Notes: generated by a model from the sequence alone, not told the origin. A DNA stretch of 64,000 nt from Skermania sp. ID1734 (GCF_007489285.1 NZ_VLIY01000002.1:1-64000), one strand, 5' to 3'; shown: positions 51,879-61,027, numbered from the stretch's first letter. Made by a program: numbers and translations.

Positions 51879-54800
51879 GTGACGGACGCACCGGGCGGCA
51901 GCGAGTCCATTCGCGCGCAGATCGCAGCGCAATTGGCCATCGCGCCCGATCTGATCGATGACAACGCGGATCTGATTCAGCTCGGTTTGGACTCGATCCG
52001 CATGATGCGGCTGGCAGGCACCTGGCGCAAAGCCGGGTTCAACGTCAACTTTGCCGAGTTGGCCGCAGCGCCCACCGTCGGCGAGTGGGCTCGGATGCTC
52101 ACTACGGCGGCTACCGAAGAACCAGCAGTGTCTGTCCCGGCGAGCCGCCATGCCGACGAGAACTTTCCGCTGGCCCCCATGCAACACGCATATTGGGTAG
52201 GCCGCGGCGACGGGCCCGAGCTCGGCGGGGTCGCCGCCCACCTCTACGTTGAATTCGACAGCGTTACAGTCAATCCGGCCCGACTCCGCGCCGCAGTACA
52301 TCAGCTTGCCTCGATACATCCGATGCTGCGCGTGCAATTCAACGCCGACGGCACCCAGCGCGTCCTCGCGGAGCCGCATCCCGAGATCTTCACGGTCCAC
52401 GACCTGCGCGACCAAGGTGCCGCCGACATCACCGACAGCCTCGCGCACCTCCGAGAAACCAAGTCACATCAACGACTTGACGTGCACGACGGGCGCGTCC
52501 TCGATGTTACTCTGACCTTGTTGCCGGACAACTCCGCTCGCCTGCACGTGGACGTGGACATGCTCGCCGCGGATGCAATGAGCTATCGGTTGTTGCTTGC
52601 CGATCTTGCCGCCCTCTACCGCGGCTCGCGACTTTCACCGGCCGCGTTCGAGTTTCGCGACTATCTGTCCGCAGCCCCGGCGAACTCGCCGGTGTACGAG
52701 CGGGACCGGGCGTGGTGGCAGCAGCGGTTACCCGAACTCCCGGCCGCACCGGAATTGCCGCTGATCCCCGAAAGCCAACGGCGGCAACCACACCGGGTCG
52801 AGCGGCTCCATCACTGGTTCGATCCGGCCGCCGCGGAGCGACTCAGGACCGGTGCGCACGGTCGCGGCGTCACCCCGGCCATGGCGCTTGCGGCGGTCTT
52901 CGCGGAGACGATCGGCCGCTGGTCGGCGCAGCCGCAATTCCTGCTCAATGTGCCACTGTTTCACCGGCAATCGATGCATCCCGATATCGACCGGGTCGTG
53001 GGTGACTTCACCTCCTCGGTGTTACTGGACGTCGATGTCGCCGCGCCCGCCACCGTGGTGGAACGCGCTCGGGCGCTGCAGGAAACCATGCACCGCAATG
53101 CGTCCCACGGCAGTTACGGCGGCCTCGAGGTTCTCCGGGATCTTGCCCGGCTACGCGGCGAGCCGGTGCTGGCACCGATCGTGTACACCAGTGCGCTGAA
53201 CCTCGGCGAGCTGTTTGCGACCGAGGTACGCGAAACGTTCGGCACGCCGGTATGGATTGTGTCGCAAGGACCGCAGGTGCTGCTCGACGCGCAAGTCACC
53301 GAGCTCGACGGCGGGTTGCTGGTGAACTGGGATGTCCGCGCCGAGGCCTTTCCCGCTGGCGTGGTGCAAACGATGTTCGATCAGTACGTCAGTGCGATCG
53401 TCCGACTGTGCGAGGGCGAGGCCGGATGGACGGCCGAATCCCGCCCGCAGCTGCCAATCGATCAGCGAACCGTGCGCAGCGCTGTCAACGACACGAGCGG
53501 ACCGCTGCCGAAACAGACGCTGCACCAAGGCTTCTTCGAACATGCGGCGAAGGTTCCGGACGCGCCCGCGCTGATCTGGGGTCAAGCGAACGTCCTCAGC
53601 TACGGCGATGTCGCCGCTCGCGCCCTCGCCGTGGCCGGTGCGTTGCTGGGCGAAGGCGTCCGTAACGGCCAGAACGTGGTGATCCACTTGCCGAAAGGAC
53701 CTGAGCAGGTCATCGCCGCGCTGGGCGTCCTGGCCACCGGAGCCACCTACGTGCCCGTCGCCGTTGATCAGCCAGCCGCACGGCGTCGCCAAATCATCGA
53801 CACGAGCGATGCCGTCCTTGTCATCAGCCGCTCGGACGTGCCCGGTACGCACACGCTGATTTACGAAACCGCCCTTGGGAAACCGCCGTTGGCCCAGCCG
53901 CTCTACAGTGACCCGGAAGACGCCGCCTACATCTTGTTCACCTCCGGCTCGACGGGCACTCCGAAGGGTGTGGTCGTGCCGCACCGGGCGGCGATGAACA
54001 CCATCTGTGACCTCGTCGACAGGTTCGGCATCGGGCCGGGCGACCGTTCGCTTGCGGTGTCGGCCTTCGAGTTCGACCTTTCCGTTTTCGACATCTTTGC
54101 GCTGCTGCACGCCGGGGGAGCGGTCGTCACGGTCACCGATGATGAGCGGGGCGACGCGCAGTGCTGGTCCGAATCGATTCGACGCCATGCGGTTAGGGTC
54201 CTCAACTGTGTGCCGAGCGTGCTGGACATGCTGCTGAATGTGGGCGGACTCGGTGATTCCCTGCGAGCCGTGCTTCTCGGTGGGGACTGGGTCGGTGTCG
54301 ATCTGCCGCTGCGACTGTCCCATCAGGTGCCGGGGGCTCGGTTTGCCGGGCTCGGCGGTGCGACCGAGACCGCGATTCACTCGACCATCTGCGAGATCAG
54401 CGATCCGCCGGCGCACTGGCCGGCGGTGCCGTACGGAACACCGTTGCGAAACGTGCTGTGTCGCGTGGTCGACGGGTTCGGCGCAGACTGCCCCGACTGG
54501 GTCTGTGGTGAGCTGTGGATCGGCGGCGCTGGCGTGGCACGCGGCTACCACAACGACCCGGAACGCAGTGCCGCGCAGTTCGTCACATACAACGGCGAAC
54601 GGTGGTACCGAACGGGGGATCTGGCGAGATATTGGCCGGATGGGACACTGGAATTCCTGGGCCGCGCCGATCATCGGGTGAAGATTCGAGGACACCGTAT
54701 CGAACTAGGCGAGGTCGAGGCGGCGTTACGGTCGGTCACCGGCGTGCATCTGGCGGTTGCGGTGGCGATTTCGAATTCGGCGCCGACCTTGGCCGCCGTG

Positions 54801-55325
54801 GTTGCTCGGGAACCAACCTCGGAATCCTTGACAGGCCAGGAGATTCGCTCCCAGCTCGCCAGCCTGCTACCGGCGTACATGGTGCCGAACACGATCGTTG
54901 TTGTTGCGGCGCTGCCGCTGTCGGCGAACGGCAAACTTGACCGGAAGGCCGCGGCGCAGTTGGCGCAGCGGGAACTCGCCGGTGTCGACGGTAGTGACGC
55001 CGCCCCGGACAGTGCTTTGGAACGCGCACTCATCGACATCATCGGCGGCGTACTCGGCGTCGAGGTCGGTGTTGAGGACGACTTCTTCGCCCTCGGTGGC
55101 GATTCCGTCATGGCGACCGCGGTAGTTGCCCGGATACGGGAGTGGCTGGACGCGCCGAACGCGGTCGTCGCCGATCTTTTCACCGCGCGCACGGTCCGGG
55201 CGCTGGCGCCCCGGCTGGATTCTGCGGATGCCGTCGCTGGTCGGCTCGAGCAGGTGGCGCAGGTGTATCTGGAAGTCTCAGCCATGGACGAGTCGGAGCT
55301 AGCTGCACTAGCGGTCGGAAGGTAG
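51879..55325 (+). CDS. mbtB: NRPS: aryl carrier - heterocyclization - adenylation - PCP (MbtB-like)
   Basis: Phenyl-azoline synthetase of 1148 residues. The N-terminal aryl carrier has LGLDSIRMMRL (Ser about 39); the cyclization domain (about 96-520) has FPLAPMQHAYWVGRG and D-x4-D-x2-S in DMLAADAMS (227-235); the adenylation domain has YILFTSGSTGTPKG (about 684), YRTGDLARYW and NGKLDRKA; the final PCP has LGGDSVMATAV (Ser about 1074). The specificity positions read by eye give D-L-F-N-L-G-L-I-H, between Cys and Thr codes. Mycobacterial MbtB carries a C-terminal thioesterase; this one ends after the PCP. GTG 51879 has AGGAG five bases upstream; mbtG follows nine bases later. Confidence 0.92.
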   Translation: MTDAPGGSESIRAQIAAQLAIAPDLIDDNADLIQLGLDSIRMMRLAGTWRKAGFNVNFAELAAAPTVGEWARMLTTAATEEPAVSVPASRHADENFPLAPMQHAYWVGRGDGPELGGVAAHLYVEFDSVTVNPARLRAAVHQLASIHPMLRVQFNADGTQRVLAEPHPEIFTVHDLRDQGAADITDSLAHLRETKSHQRLDVHDGRVLDVTLTLLPDNSARLHVDVDMLAADAMSYRLLLADLAALYRGSRLSPAAFEFRDYLSAAPANSPVYERDRAWWQQRLPELPAAPELPLIPESQRRQPHRVERLHHWFDPAAAERLRTGAHGRGVTPAMALAAVFAETIGRWSAQPQFLLNVPLFHRQSMHPDIDRVVGDFTSSVLLDVDVAAPATVVERARALQETMHRNASHGSYGGLEVLRDLARLRGEPVLAPIVYTSALNLGELFATEVRETFGTPVWIVSQGPQVLLDAQVTELDGGLLVNWDVRAEAFPAGVVQTMFDQYVSAIVRLCEGEAGWTAESRPQLPIDQRTVRSAVNDTSGPLPKQTLHQGFFEHAAKVPDAPALIWGQANVLSYGDVAARALAVAGALLGEGVRNGQNVVIHLPKGPEQVIAALGVLATGATYVPVAVDQPAARRRQIIDTSDAVLVISRSDVPGTHTLIYETALGKPPLAQPLYSDPEDAAYILFTSGSTGTPKGVVVPHRAAMNTICDLVDRFGIGPGDRSLAVSAFEFDLSVFDIFALLHAGGAVVTVTDDERGDAQCWSESIRRHAVRVLNCVPSVLDMLLNVGGLGDSLRAVLLGGDWVGVDLPLRLSHQVPGARFAGLGGATETAIHSTICEISDPPAHWPAVPYGTPLRNVLCRVVDGFGADCPDWVCGELWIGGAGVARGYHNDPERSAAQFVTYNGERWYRTGDLARYWPDGTLEFLGRADHRVKIRGHRIELGEVEAALRSVTGVHLAVAVAISNSAPTLAAVVAREPTSESLTGQEIRSQLASLLPAYMVPNTIVVVAALPLSANGKLDRKAAAQLAQRELAGVDGSDAAPDSALERALIDIIGGVLGVEVGVEDDFFALGGDSVMATAVVARIREWLDAPNAVVADLFTARTVRALAPRLDSADAVAGRLEQVAQVYLEVSAMDESELAALAVGR

Positions 55326-55334
55326 GGCAACAAC

Positions 55335-56624
55335 GTGCAGACTCTGCTGGTGGTCGGCGCCGGTCCCAAAGCCGTTGCAGTAGCGGCCAAGGCGGCGGCG
55401 ATGCGCGCAGCCGGTGTGCCGGCACCCCGGATCATCGCGGTGGAGCCGAACACTGTTGCGGGCAATTGGCTGTCCGGCAGCGGTTGGACCGACGGCAATC
55501 AGCGGCTCGGGACATCGCCGGAAAAGGACGTCGGCTTTCCCTACGGATCGCACTTGGGCCAAGGAAGCTCACGCGAAATCAACCGAATCATGATGTCGCG
55601 CAGCTGGTCCTCCTTTCTCGTCGAGCATTCGATGTTTGCGGAATGGATCGATAGGGGCAGACCACATCCGCAACACCACCTCTGGGCGAAATATCTGCAA
55701 TGGGTGGCTGCCGAGGTCGGGCTCAAGCGGGTCGCCGGGCGGGTCACCCAACTCGGTGTGGACGGCGGCAGTTGGCGGGTCACCGTGGCAGGTAACGGCG
55801 CTGACGAAAGCGTCATCGCCGCCGATGCCGTCATGATCACCGGGCCGGGCCCGAGCGACCGGAAGCTGCTGGATCATCCCCGGGTGCTCAGCATCGCAGA
55901 GTTCTGGGATCTCACCGGGCGCCGGCAGCTTCCTGCCGCTTCGCACGCAGCCGTGATCGGCGGCGGCGAGACGGCGGGCTCGGCGCTCGACGAGCTGGTC
56001 CGCCACGACGCCATGCTGATTTCGGTGATCTCCCCGAACGCGACCCTCTACACGCGGGGGGAAAGCTACTTCGAGAACTCGTTGTTCAGCGATCCGTCGC
56101 GCTGGTCGGCGCTGAGTCCGCAGGAGCGGCGGGAGGTGATTCGTCGCACCGACCGCGGTGTCTTCTCGGTGCGCGTACAGGATGCGCTCCTGGGCGACAA
56201 CCGGATCCATCATCTGCAGGGACGGGTGGTTGCGGCGTACGCCGACGACGACCTGGTTGCCCTCTCGCTGCACAACGAAACTCGGCCGCAACGGACCTGC
56301 CGATTCGACCTTGTCGTCGATGCCACCGGCGGAAACCCGCTGTGGTTCACCGAGTTGCTCGACGACGCCGCCACCGACATCCTCGAGTTGGCTGTCGGCT
56401 GGCCTATCAACCAGGACCGGCTCGAGACGGTCATCGACTACGACCTGTCCGTCAGCGGATTGCGCCCGAAGCTGTTCCTGCCCAATCTTGCCGGCATTGC
56501 TCAGGGGCCGGGGTTCGCGAATCTCAGCTGCCTGGGGGCCCTGTCGGATCGAGTGCTGCGCTCCGGTCTTGTGGCGGACGCTGCCGCGACCGCAACCGCT
56601 ATTTCCAGTACGCCTGGGACTTGA
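55335..56624 (+). CDS. mbtG: Lysine N6-hydroxylase (MbtG)
   Basis: FAD/NADPH-dependent monooxygenase of 429 residues that hydroxylates the lysine side chain for hydroxamate iron ligands. The FAD motif is LLVVGAGPKAVAVAAKA (about 4-20), then GWTDGNQRLGTSPEKDVGFP, the NADPH motif VIGGGETAGSALDEL (about 211), YFENSLFSDPSRWSALS and LFLPNLAGIAQGPGFANLSC. These blocks are near-identical to MbtG. GTG 55335 has AGGTAGGG nearby. Same transcript as the NRPS. Its 3' end overlaps the convergent reductase gene by 26 bp. Confidence 0.95.
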   Translation: MQTLLVVGAGPKAVAVAAKAAAMRAAGVPAPRIIAVEPNTVAGNWLSGSGWTDGNQRLGTSPEKDVGFPYGSHLGQGSSREINRIMMSRSWSSFLVEHSMFAEWIDRGRPHPQHHLWAKYLQWVAAEVGLKRVAGRVTQLGVDGGSWRVTVAGNGADESVIAADAVMITGPGPSDRKLLDHPRVLSIAEFWDLTGRRQLPAASHAAVIGGGETAGSALDELVRHDAMLISVISPNATLYTRGESYFENSLFSDPSRWSALSPQERREVIRRTDRGVFSVRVQDALLGDNRIHHLQGRVVAAYADDDLVALSLHNETRPQRTCRFDLVVDATGGNPLWFTELLDDAATDILELAVGWPINQDRLETVIDYDLSVSGLRPKLFLPNLAGIAQGPGFANLSCLGALSDRVLRSGLVADAAATATAISSTPGT

Positions 56625-57333
56625 TCGCCTTACGGTTCAGGCGAAACCGGTGCCGCAGCAGGCTGGTGACCGCCCGCGTCGTCTTGAAATCACATGCCAC
56701 AAAGCCGAAATGGTCGTGGGCATCGAAAGCGGCATCGGCAACAGCGGCGACGAGGCTGGCGCCATCGGCACCGCGCTGCACCCATACGACGTCGGTATGT
56801 GCCGTCTGGGCAAGCGGAATGGACCTGTCGCTGGAATGCACCCATTCGACCCATACCCGTGCAGGGACGTCGCCGATCGCGCCGAGCAGCGAGTTGATCG
56901 CCGGGATCGACGCCGTGTCACCCACGATGAGATAACCCTTTGGCGCCGTCTCGGGCAGTTCGAAATTCGTGCCCAGCACGCTCGCCGTGATCGTGTCGCC
57001 GGGCTGGGCTGCCAGCGCCCACCGCGCGGCATTGCCGTCATGGATGGCGAACTCGACGTCGAAGGTGTCGGCCGCGCGATCCGGGTCGACGAGGGTGTAG
57101 CCGCGCTGGTGCAGCTTCGAGCCGTTGGGGAACCACATCCGGATCCACATGGTGGGGTGTATCGGGCGGTCGTCGAGCAATCCGCCGGCGTTGAAACTCA
57201 GCCGGATGTAGTTGTCGGTGATGGCACGTTTGCCGGTCACCGTCAATTGGTAGTCGTTGGCGCCGAATGCCTTCAGTAATGCGCCCTGCAATCCGCGGTG
57301 TCCGGTCGAGGCCTCGTGGTTCTCGATGGTCAT
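56599..57333 (-). CDS. Siderophore-interacting protein (ferric-siderophore reductase)
   Basis: SIP-family flavoprotein of 244 residues (ViuB/FscN group). The FAD-binding signature HQRGYTLVDPDR is near residue 73, followed by EFAIHDGNAARWALAAQPGD, the NADPH-binding region GYLIVGDTASIPAINSLL, WVEWVHSSD and the family C-terminus KSQAYWK. It reduces ferric siderophore in the cytosol to release Fe2+. It is the last gene of the importer operon: its ATG overlaps the stop of the ATPase gene. Confidence 0.92.
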   Translation of the reverse strand: MTIENHEASTGHRGLQGALLKAFGANDYQLTVTGKRAITDNYIRLSFNAGGLLDDRPIHPTMWIRMWFPNGSKLHQRGYTLVDPDRAADTFDVEFAIHDGNAARWALAAQPGDTITASVLGTNFELPETAPKGYLIVGDTASIPAINSLLGAIGDVPARVWVEWVHSSDRSIPLAQTAHTDVVWVQRGADGASLVAAVADAAFDAHDHFGFVACDFKTTRAVTSLLRHRFRLNRKAIKSQAYWK

Positions 57334-58184
57334 TGCGTCCCTTCCTGCGCGGCGCGCCGCGGCTTGCGATCGGTTGCGTCGATGACATGGCGAGTGCCGA
57401 TCGGCACGATGAGCGGACGGTCGGAGACAGGGTCGTCGATGACGGCCGCTTCCAAGCCGAAGACTGCGAACAACATTTCTTCCGTGATGATTTCCGCCGG
57501 CGGTCCGGCAGCAACGATGTGGCCGTCCCGCATGACGATCAGCCGATCGCTGTAGCGCACCGCGAGATTGAGATCGTGCAGCACCATCACGACCGTGCGG
57601 CCGAGCTCAGAGTGCAACCGGTCGATCAGATCCAGCACTTCCACCGAGTGCGCCAAATCGAGGTATGTCGTCGGTTCATCCAGGAGCAGAATGCCGGTGC
57701 CCTGCGCCAGCGCCATCGAGATCCACGCGCGCTGGCGTTGCCCGCCGGACAACTCGTCGAGACACCGGTCGGCCAGATCGGTAATACCGGTGAGCTGCAA
57801 GGCCTTGTTAACCTCGTCAGCATCGTCGGCGGACCACTGCCGCAGCCACGATTGATGCGGATGTCTGCCACGGGCAACAAGTTCAGCCACTGTCAGGCCT
57901 TCGGGAGCCAACGGCGACTGGGGGAGAAGGCCGAGTCGCTGTGCGATGTCGCGGCGCCGCCACTGCGAGATCGCCTTGCCGTCGAGCACCACCTCGCCGG
58001 CCTTCGGCTCCAGCAAGCGACCGAAGGCACGCAGCAGCGTCGACTTGCCGCAGCCGTTCGGGCCGATAATCGTTGTGACCAGGCCGGGTTGAATGTCCAG
58101 GTCGAGTCCATCGACGACGATCCGTCTGCCGTAGCCAAGTTGCAGACCTGCGGCCCGCAGCGGCTGGTTCGATCGAGCGCTCAC
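57330..58184 (-). CDS. Ferric-siderophore ABC transporter, ATP-binding protein
   Basis: FecE/FepC-type ATPase of 284 residues. Walker A IIGPNGCGKSTLLRAFGRLL is at about residues 38-57, the Q-loop in LGLLPQSPLAPEGLTVAELV, the ABC signature LSGGQRQRAWISMALAQGT (about 143) and Walker B LLLDEPTTYLDL (about 166), then the H-loop VLHDLNLA. GTG 58184 overlaps the stop of the upstream permease gene, and the gene's own stop overlaps the SIP start. Confidence 0.95.
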   Translation of the reverse strand: MSARSNQPLRAAGLQLGYGRRIVVDGLDLDIQPGLVTTIIGPNGCGKSTLLRAFGRLLEPKAGEVVLDGKAISQWRRRDIAQRLGLLPQSPLAPEGLTVAELVARGRHPHQSWLRQWSADDADEVNKALQLTGITDLADRCLDELSGGQRQRAWISMALAQGTGILLLDEPTTYLDLAHSVEVLDLIDRLHSELGRTVVMVLHDLNLAVRYSDRLIVMRDGHIVAAGPPAEIITEEMLFAVFGLEAAVIDDPVSDRPLIVPIGTRHVIDATDRKPRRAAQEGTQ

Positions 58185-59239
58185 ACCGACCTCCGCAGAT
58201 TGGTTTGGACAAGCAGGTACACGAGAAACACGGCACCGAGCGCCGAGGTGACGATGCCGACGGGAAGCTCCACGGGCAGCATCGTTCTGGCGACGATGTC
58301 GGCGGCGACGACGATCACGGCCCCGACCACGGCCGAGGTGAGCACCGGTTCGATTGGGCGGCGCAACAAGTACCGCGAAATTTGCGGTGCCGACAATGCC
58401 ACGAACCCGATTGGACCGGTAGCGGCGGTAGCCAACGACGCCAGCACCACGGCCAGCGCCAACGCAGCTGCCTGACTGCGTTGGAGGTCGACGCCGAGCG
58501 ACATCGCCTTGTCCGCGCCAAAACGCAGTGCCGCAATAGTTCTGGACAGATACATCGCCAATCCGGTCGCTGCGGCAAGGCCGATCGTGAGCGGGCCGAC
58601 CTGTGACCACGTTGCCGAGTTCACCGAGCCGTTGAGCCACACCTGCGCGCGGGCGACGTCGACGATGTCGGCGTACACGAGCAGCCACGAAATCACCGCC
58701 AGCAGCAGCGCGTTCAGACCGATGCCGATCAGGACGATCCGCAGTCCGCTGAAACCCGTCGGGCCGCTGCGCCAAGCCAACACGTAGAGCAGTAGCGCGG
58801 TCGCCGCGCCACCGACCAAGGCCGCGGTGAAGGTGCCGCCAACGGCGAACAGGCCACCCGCTAGTCCAGCACCGCCCGCAACGATGAAAGCGACCGCCGC
58901 GCAGGCCGACCCGGTAGTGATACCCAGCATGTCCGGGCCTGCCAACGGGTTACGAAGAATCGATTGCGTCAGCGCCCCGGCGACACCGAGTGCTGCGCCG
59001 GCGAGCGCCGCGACCACCGCGCGCGGCATTCGGACGTCCAACACGATGTAGCGCTGTGCACGAGTTCCGCCGCCGGACAGCACATCGAGCACCTGGGCGA
59101 CCGACAGCGGGAAATCGCCGCGGCCGATGTCAATGCATGCCAACAGCAAAGCCACCGCCACGAGCGCCGCGACGATCAATGTCGCCGTCGGGCGCCGGAC
59201 GCCGGAAACGGGACCGAGCTTAGTAAGGAGCGTGCTCAC
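58181..59239 (-). CDS. Ferric-siderophore ABC transporter permease (FecCD family) 2
   Basis: A polytopic permease of 352 residues, eight to ten helices. MPRAVVAALAGAALGVAGAL with TQSILRNPLAGPDMLGITTG is the FecCD core (about 75-120); GPIGFVALSAPQISRYLLRR is the coupling region to the ATPase. GTG 59239 overlaps the stop of the first permease gene (GTGA), and longer upstream starts would lie inside that gene. Confidence 0.94.
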   Translation of the reverse strand: MSTLLTKLGPVSGVRRPTATLIVAALVAVALLLACIDIGRGDFPLSVAQVLDVLSGGGTRAQRYIVLDVRMPRAVVAALAGAALGVAGALTQSILRNPLAGPDMLGITTGSACAAVAFIVAGGAGLAGGLFAVGGTFTAALVGGAATALLLYVLAWRSGPTGFSGLRIVLIGIGLNALLLAVISWLLVYADIVDVARAQVWLNGSVNSATWSQVGPLTIGLAAATGLAMYLSRTIAALRFGADKAMSLGVDLQRSQAAALALAVVLASLATAATGPIGFVALSAPQISRYLLRRPIEPVLTSAVVGAVIVVAADIVARTMLPVELPVGIVTSALGAVFLVYLLVQTNLRRSV

Positions 59240-60237
59240 GGCGCCACCGGTACCTTGCGGCGGACTAGCGCAATAAACACCGGCGCGCCGATCAGCGCTG
59301 TCACAATCCCGACGTGCAACTCGGCCGGCGCCACGACAATCCGGCCCACGATGTCGGCCACCAGTAGCGTCAGCCCACCCAGCAGCGCCGAATACGGCAC
59401 CAGCCAGCGGTAATCCGGACCGACCCAGCCCCGCGCCAGGTGCGGGACGATCAGACCGATGAACGCGATGGGTCCGCACGCGGCCGTCGCGGCCCCGGCC
59501 AGCAAGGTGATCGACAGCAGGCCGATCACCCGCGCACCGGCGACGTTGATACCGAGCGACCGCGCGACGTCGTCACCCAGATTCAGACCGTTCAGAGCCG
59601 GAATGTTGATCACCGCGAGCACCAGGCCGACAGCGAGAAACGGCAGCACCTGCCAGAAAACGCTGATGTCGCGCCCGGCCGCGGACCCCACCACCCAGAG
59701 TCGGTAACCGTCGAGGCTGAAGGTGTCTTGCAGCACAAGCGCATTCGTCAACGCCTGCAATCCGAATGTTATTGCGGCGCCGGCGAGCGCGAGGTTCAGC
59801 GGCGACGCGTTACCGCCGCCGACGGAGGCGACGCCGAACACGACGATGCCCGCCACCAGCGAACCGGCAAGTGCGAACCAGACGTACTGGTCGGGGTTGC
59901 GCAGACCGAACGCGTACATCGAGATGACTACCAGCAGGGCAGCGCCGGCGGTCAGGCCGAGCAGACCGGGATCCGCGAGCGGGTTGCGGGTGTGCCCCTG
60001 AATGAGTGCCCCGGCAGTGCCGAGCGCGATGCCGACCGCGAGGCACAACACCGTCCGCGGCAACCGCAACGAGGTGACGATCTGGTCGGTCGGCAAGCCG
60101 GTCGGGGACACCAGCGCATGCCAGATGCCAGACAGGGGGATGGCCTGCGCGCCGACGACGATACCGAGCACGCCGGCGGCGACAACGATTGTCGTCAGCG
60201 CGGCCAGGCCCGCTTGCCGGCGTCGGTGTGCGGTCAC
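59236..60237 (-). CDS. Ferric-siderophore ABC transporter permease (FecCD family) 1
   Basis: FecCD permease of 333 residues, partner of the following permease. LRLPRTVLCLAVGIALGTAG and ALIQGHTRNPLADPGLLGLT are the conserved core; ACGPIAFIGLIVPHLARGWV is the coupling loop. First gene of a four-gene operon (two permeases, ATPase, SIP) behind an iron box. GTG 60237 is chosen because GGGGAG lies about 11 bases upstream; TTG 60264, only 11 bases from the iron box, is the alternative. Confidence 0.93.
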   Translation of the reverse strand: MTAHRRRQAGLAALTTIVVAAGVLGIVVGAQAIPLSGIWHALVSPTGLPTDQIVTSLRLPRTVLCLAVGIALGTAGALIQGHTRNPLADPGLLGLTAGAALLVVISMYAFGLRNPDQYVWFALAGSLVAGIVVFGVASVGGGNASPLNLALAGAAITFGLQALTNALVLQDTFSLDGYRLWVVGSAAGRDISVFWQVLPFLAVGLVLAVINIPALNGLNLGDDVARSLGINVAGARVIGLLSITLLAGAATAACGPIAFIGLIVPHLARGWVGPDYRWLVPYSALLGGLTLLVADIVGRIVVAPAELHVGIVTALIGAPVFIALVRRKVPVAP

Positions 60238-60275
60238 GGTGCCGTGTTCTCCCCAGTTCGACAACCACTTGTTGG

Positions 60276-60294
60276 TTAGGTAAACCTACCCTAC
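60276..60294. promoter_or_regulatory. iron box upstream of the siderophore importer operon
   Basis: TTAGGTAAACCTACCCTAC matches 14 of 19 positions of the IdeR/DtxR consensus and lies 38 bp before the chosen permease start on the minus strand. Confidence 0.75.
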
Positions 60295-60365
60295 ACTCAC
60301 GTCCGGTAATTCGTTGGGCCGTTGCCGGTGTCCTGAGGGCTGCAGTGACTCTCGGTCCTTACCCG

Positions 60366-60403
60366 CGATGGGCCCCGCACCGAAGCTGGCGCGGGGCCCA
60401 TCG
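60366..60403 (+). terminator. intrinsic-terminator-like hairpin in the leader of the thioesterase gene
   Basis: A 13-bp perfect stem (60366-60378 with 60391-60403, CGATGGGCCCCGC/GCGGGGCCCATCG) with a 12-base loop is followed by TGTCTTTCT. It points in the + direction but no + gene ends near it on the left, so it may attenuate the thioesterase transcript or be a relic of a lost gene. Confidence 0.6.
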
Positions 60404-60503
60404 GTGTCTTTCTGGTGCGTTCGTGTACTGCTAGATACCAGAGGAATTGGACTCGGCAGTACCGGAACACCGGTCGCCGCTCGAGATGATCGCGGAGGCT
60501 CAG

Positions 60504-60950
60504 ATGACACACGCCCCGGAGCAGGACTGGCATTCGGTGACGCCCGAGGAGATGACCCGCTGGGGTGCCAAGGGATTCGACGGCGTCATCGGCCTGCAAT
60601 ACGACGAACTGACTCCCGACCGGGTGCGTGCGCACTGGACGGTGGGGCCCGCGATGCATCAGCCGTTCGGGATCACCCATGGTGGCGTGTACTGCTCGGT
60701 TATCGAGTCGCTGGCGAGCCTCGCGGCCGGGTTATGGCTCGGACCCAAGGGGCGCGTGGTCGGCGTCAACAACAACACCGACTTTCTTCGAGCGGTGAGC
60801 GAAGGAACCCTGCACGCCGAGGCGCTGCCGATCCACCGCGGGCGCTCCCAGCAGTTGTGGCAGGTCAGTATCACCGATGAGCAGCAGCGGCTGGTCGCGC
60901 GCGGTCAGGTCCGCATTCAGAACCTCACATCCCCGCCAGCCGACGCCTGA
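60504..60950 (+). CDS. PaaI/hotdog-fold thioesterase (Rv1847-like)
   Basis: Hotdog-fold protein of 148 residues: MHQPFGITHGGVYCSVIESL with ASLAAGLW (about 52-80), VVGVNNNTDFLRAV, HRGRSQQLWQVSITD and RLVARGQVRIQNL. These blocks match M. tuberculosis Rv1847, which directly follows blaI there; here the siderophore genes separate the two. A housekeeping acyl-CoA thioesterase is likely, and a role in siderophore synthesis is not implied. ATG 60504 has GGAGG five bases upstream; earlier starts (TTG 60447, ATG 60486) are less well placed. Confidence 0.87.
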   Translation: MTHAPEQDWHSVTPEEMTRWGAKGFDGVIGLQYDELTPDRVRAHWTVGPAMHQPFGITHGGVYCSVIESLASLAAGLWLGPKGRVVGVNNNTDFLRAVSEGTLHAEALPIHRGRSQQLWQVSITDEQQRLVARGQVRIQNLTSPPADA

Positions 60951-60972
60951 CGGTCCCACCGCACCCTCCGAT

Positions 60973-60991
60973 TGAGGTTAGGCTAACCTAG
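60973..60991. promoter_or_regulatory. iron box upstream of the siderophore-binding lipoprotein
   Basis: TGAGGTTAGGCTAACCTAG matches 17 of 19 positions of the IdeR/DtxR consensus, the best of the four boxes in this locus. It lies 37 bp before the ATG of the lipoprotein gene. Confidence 0.92.
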
Positions 60992-61027
60992 CTAGCGCAG
61001 ATTCGGTCGGCCGAAAGGGGCTCGGGA

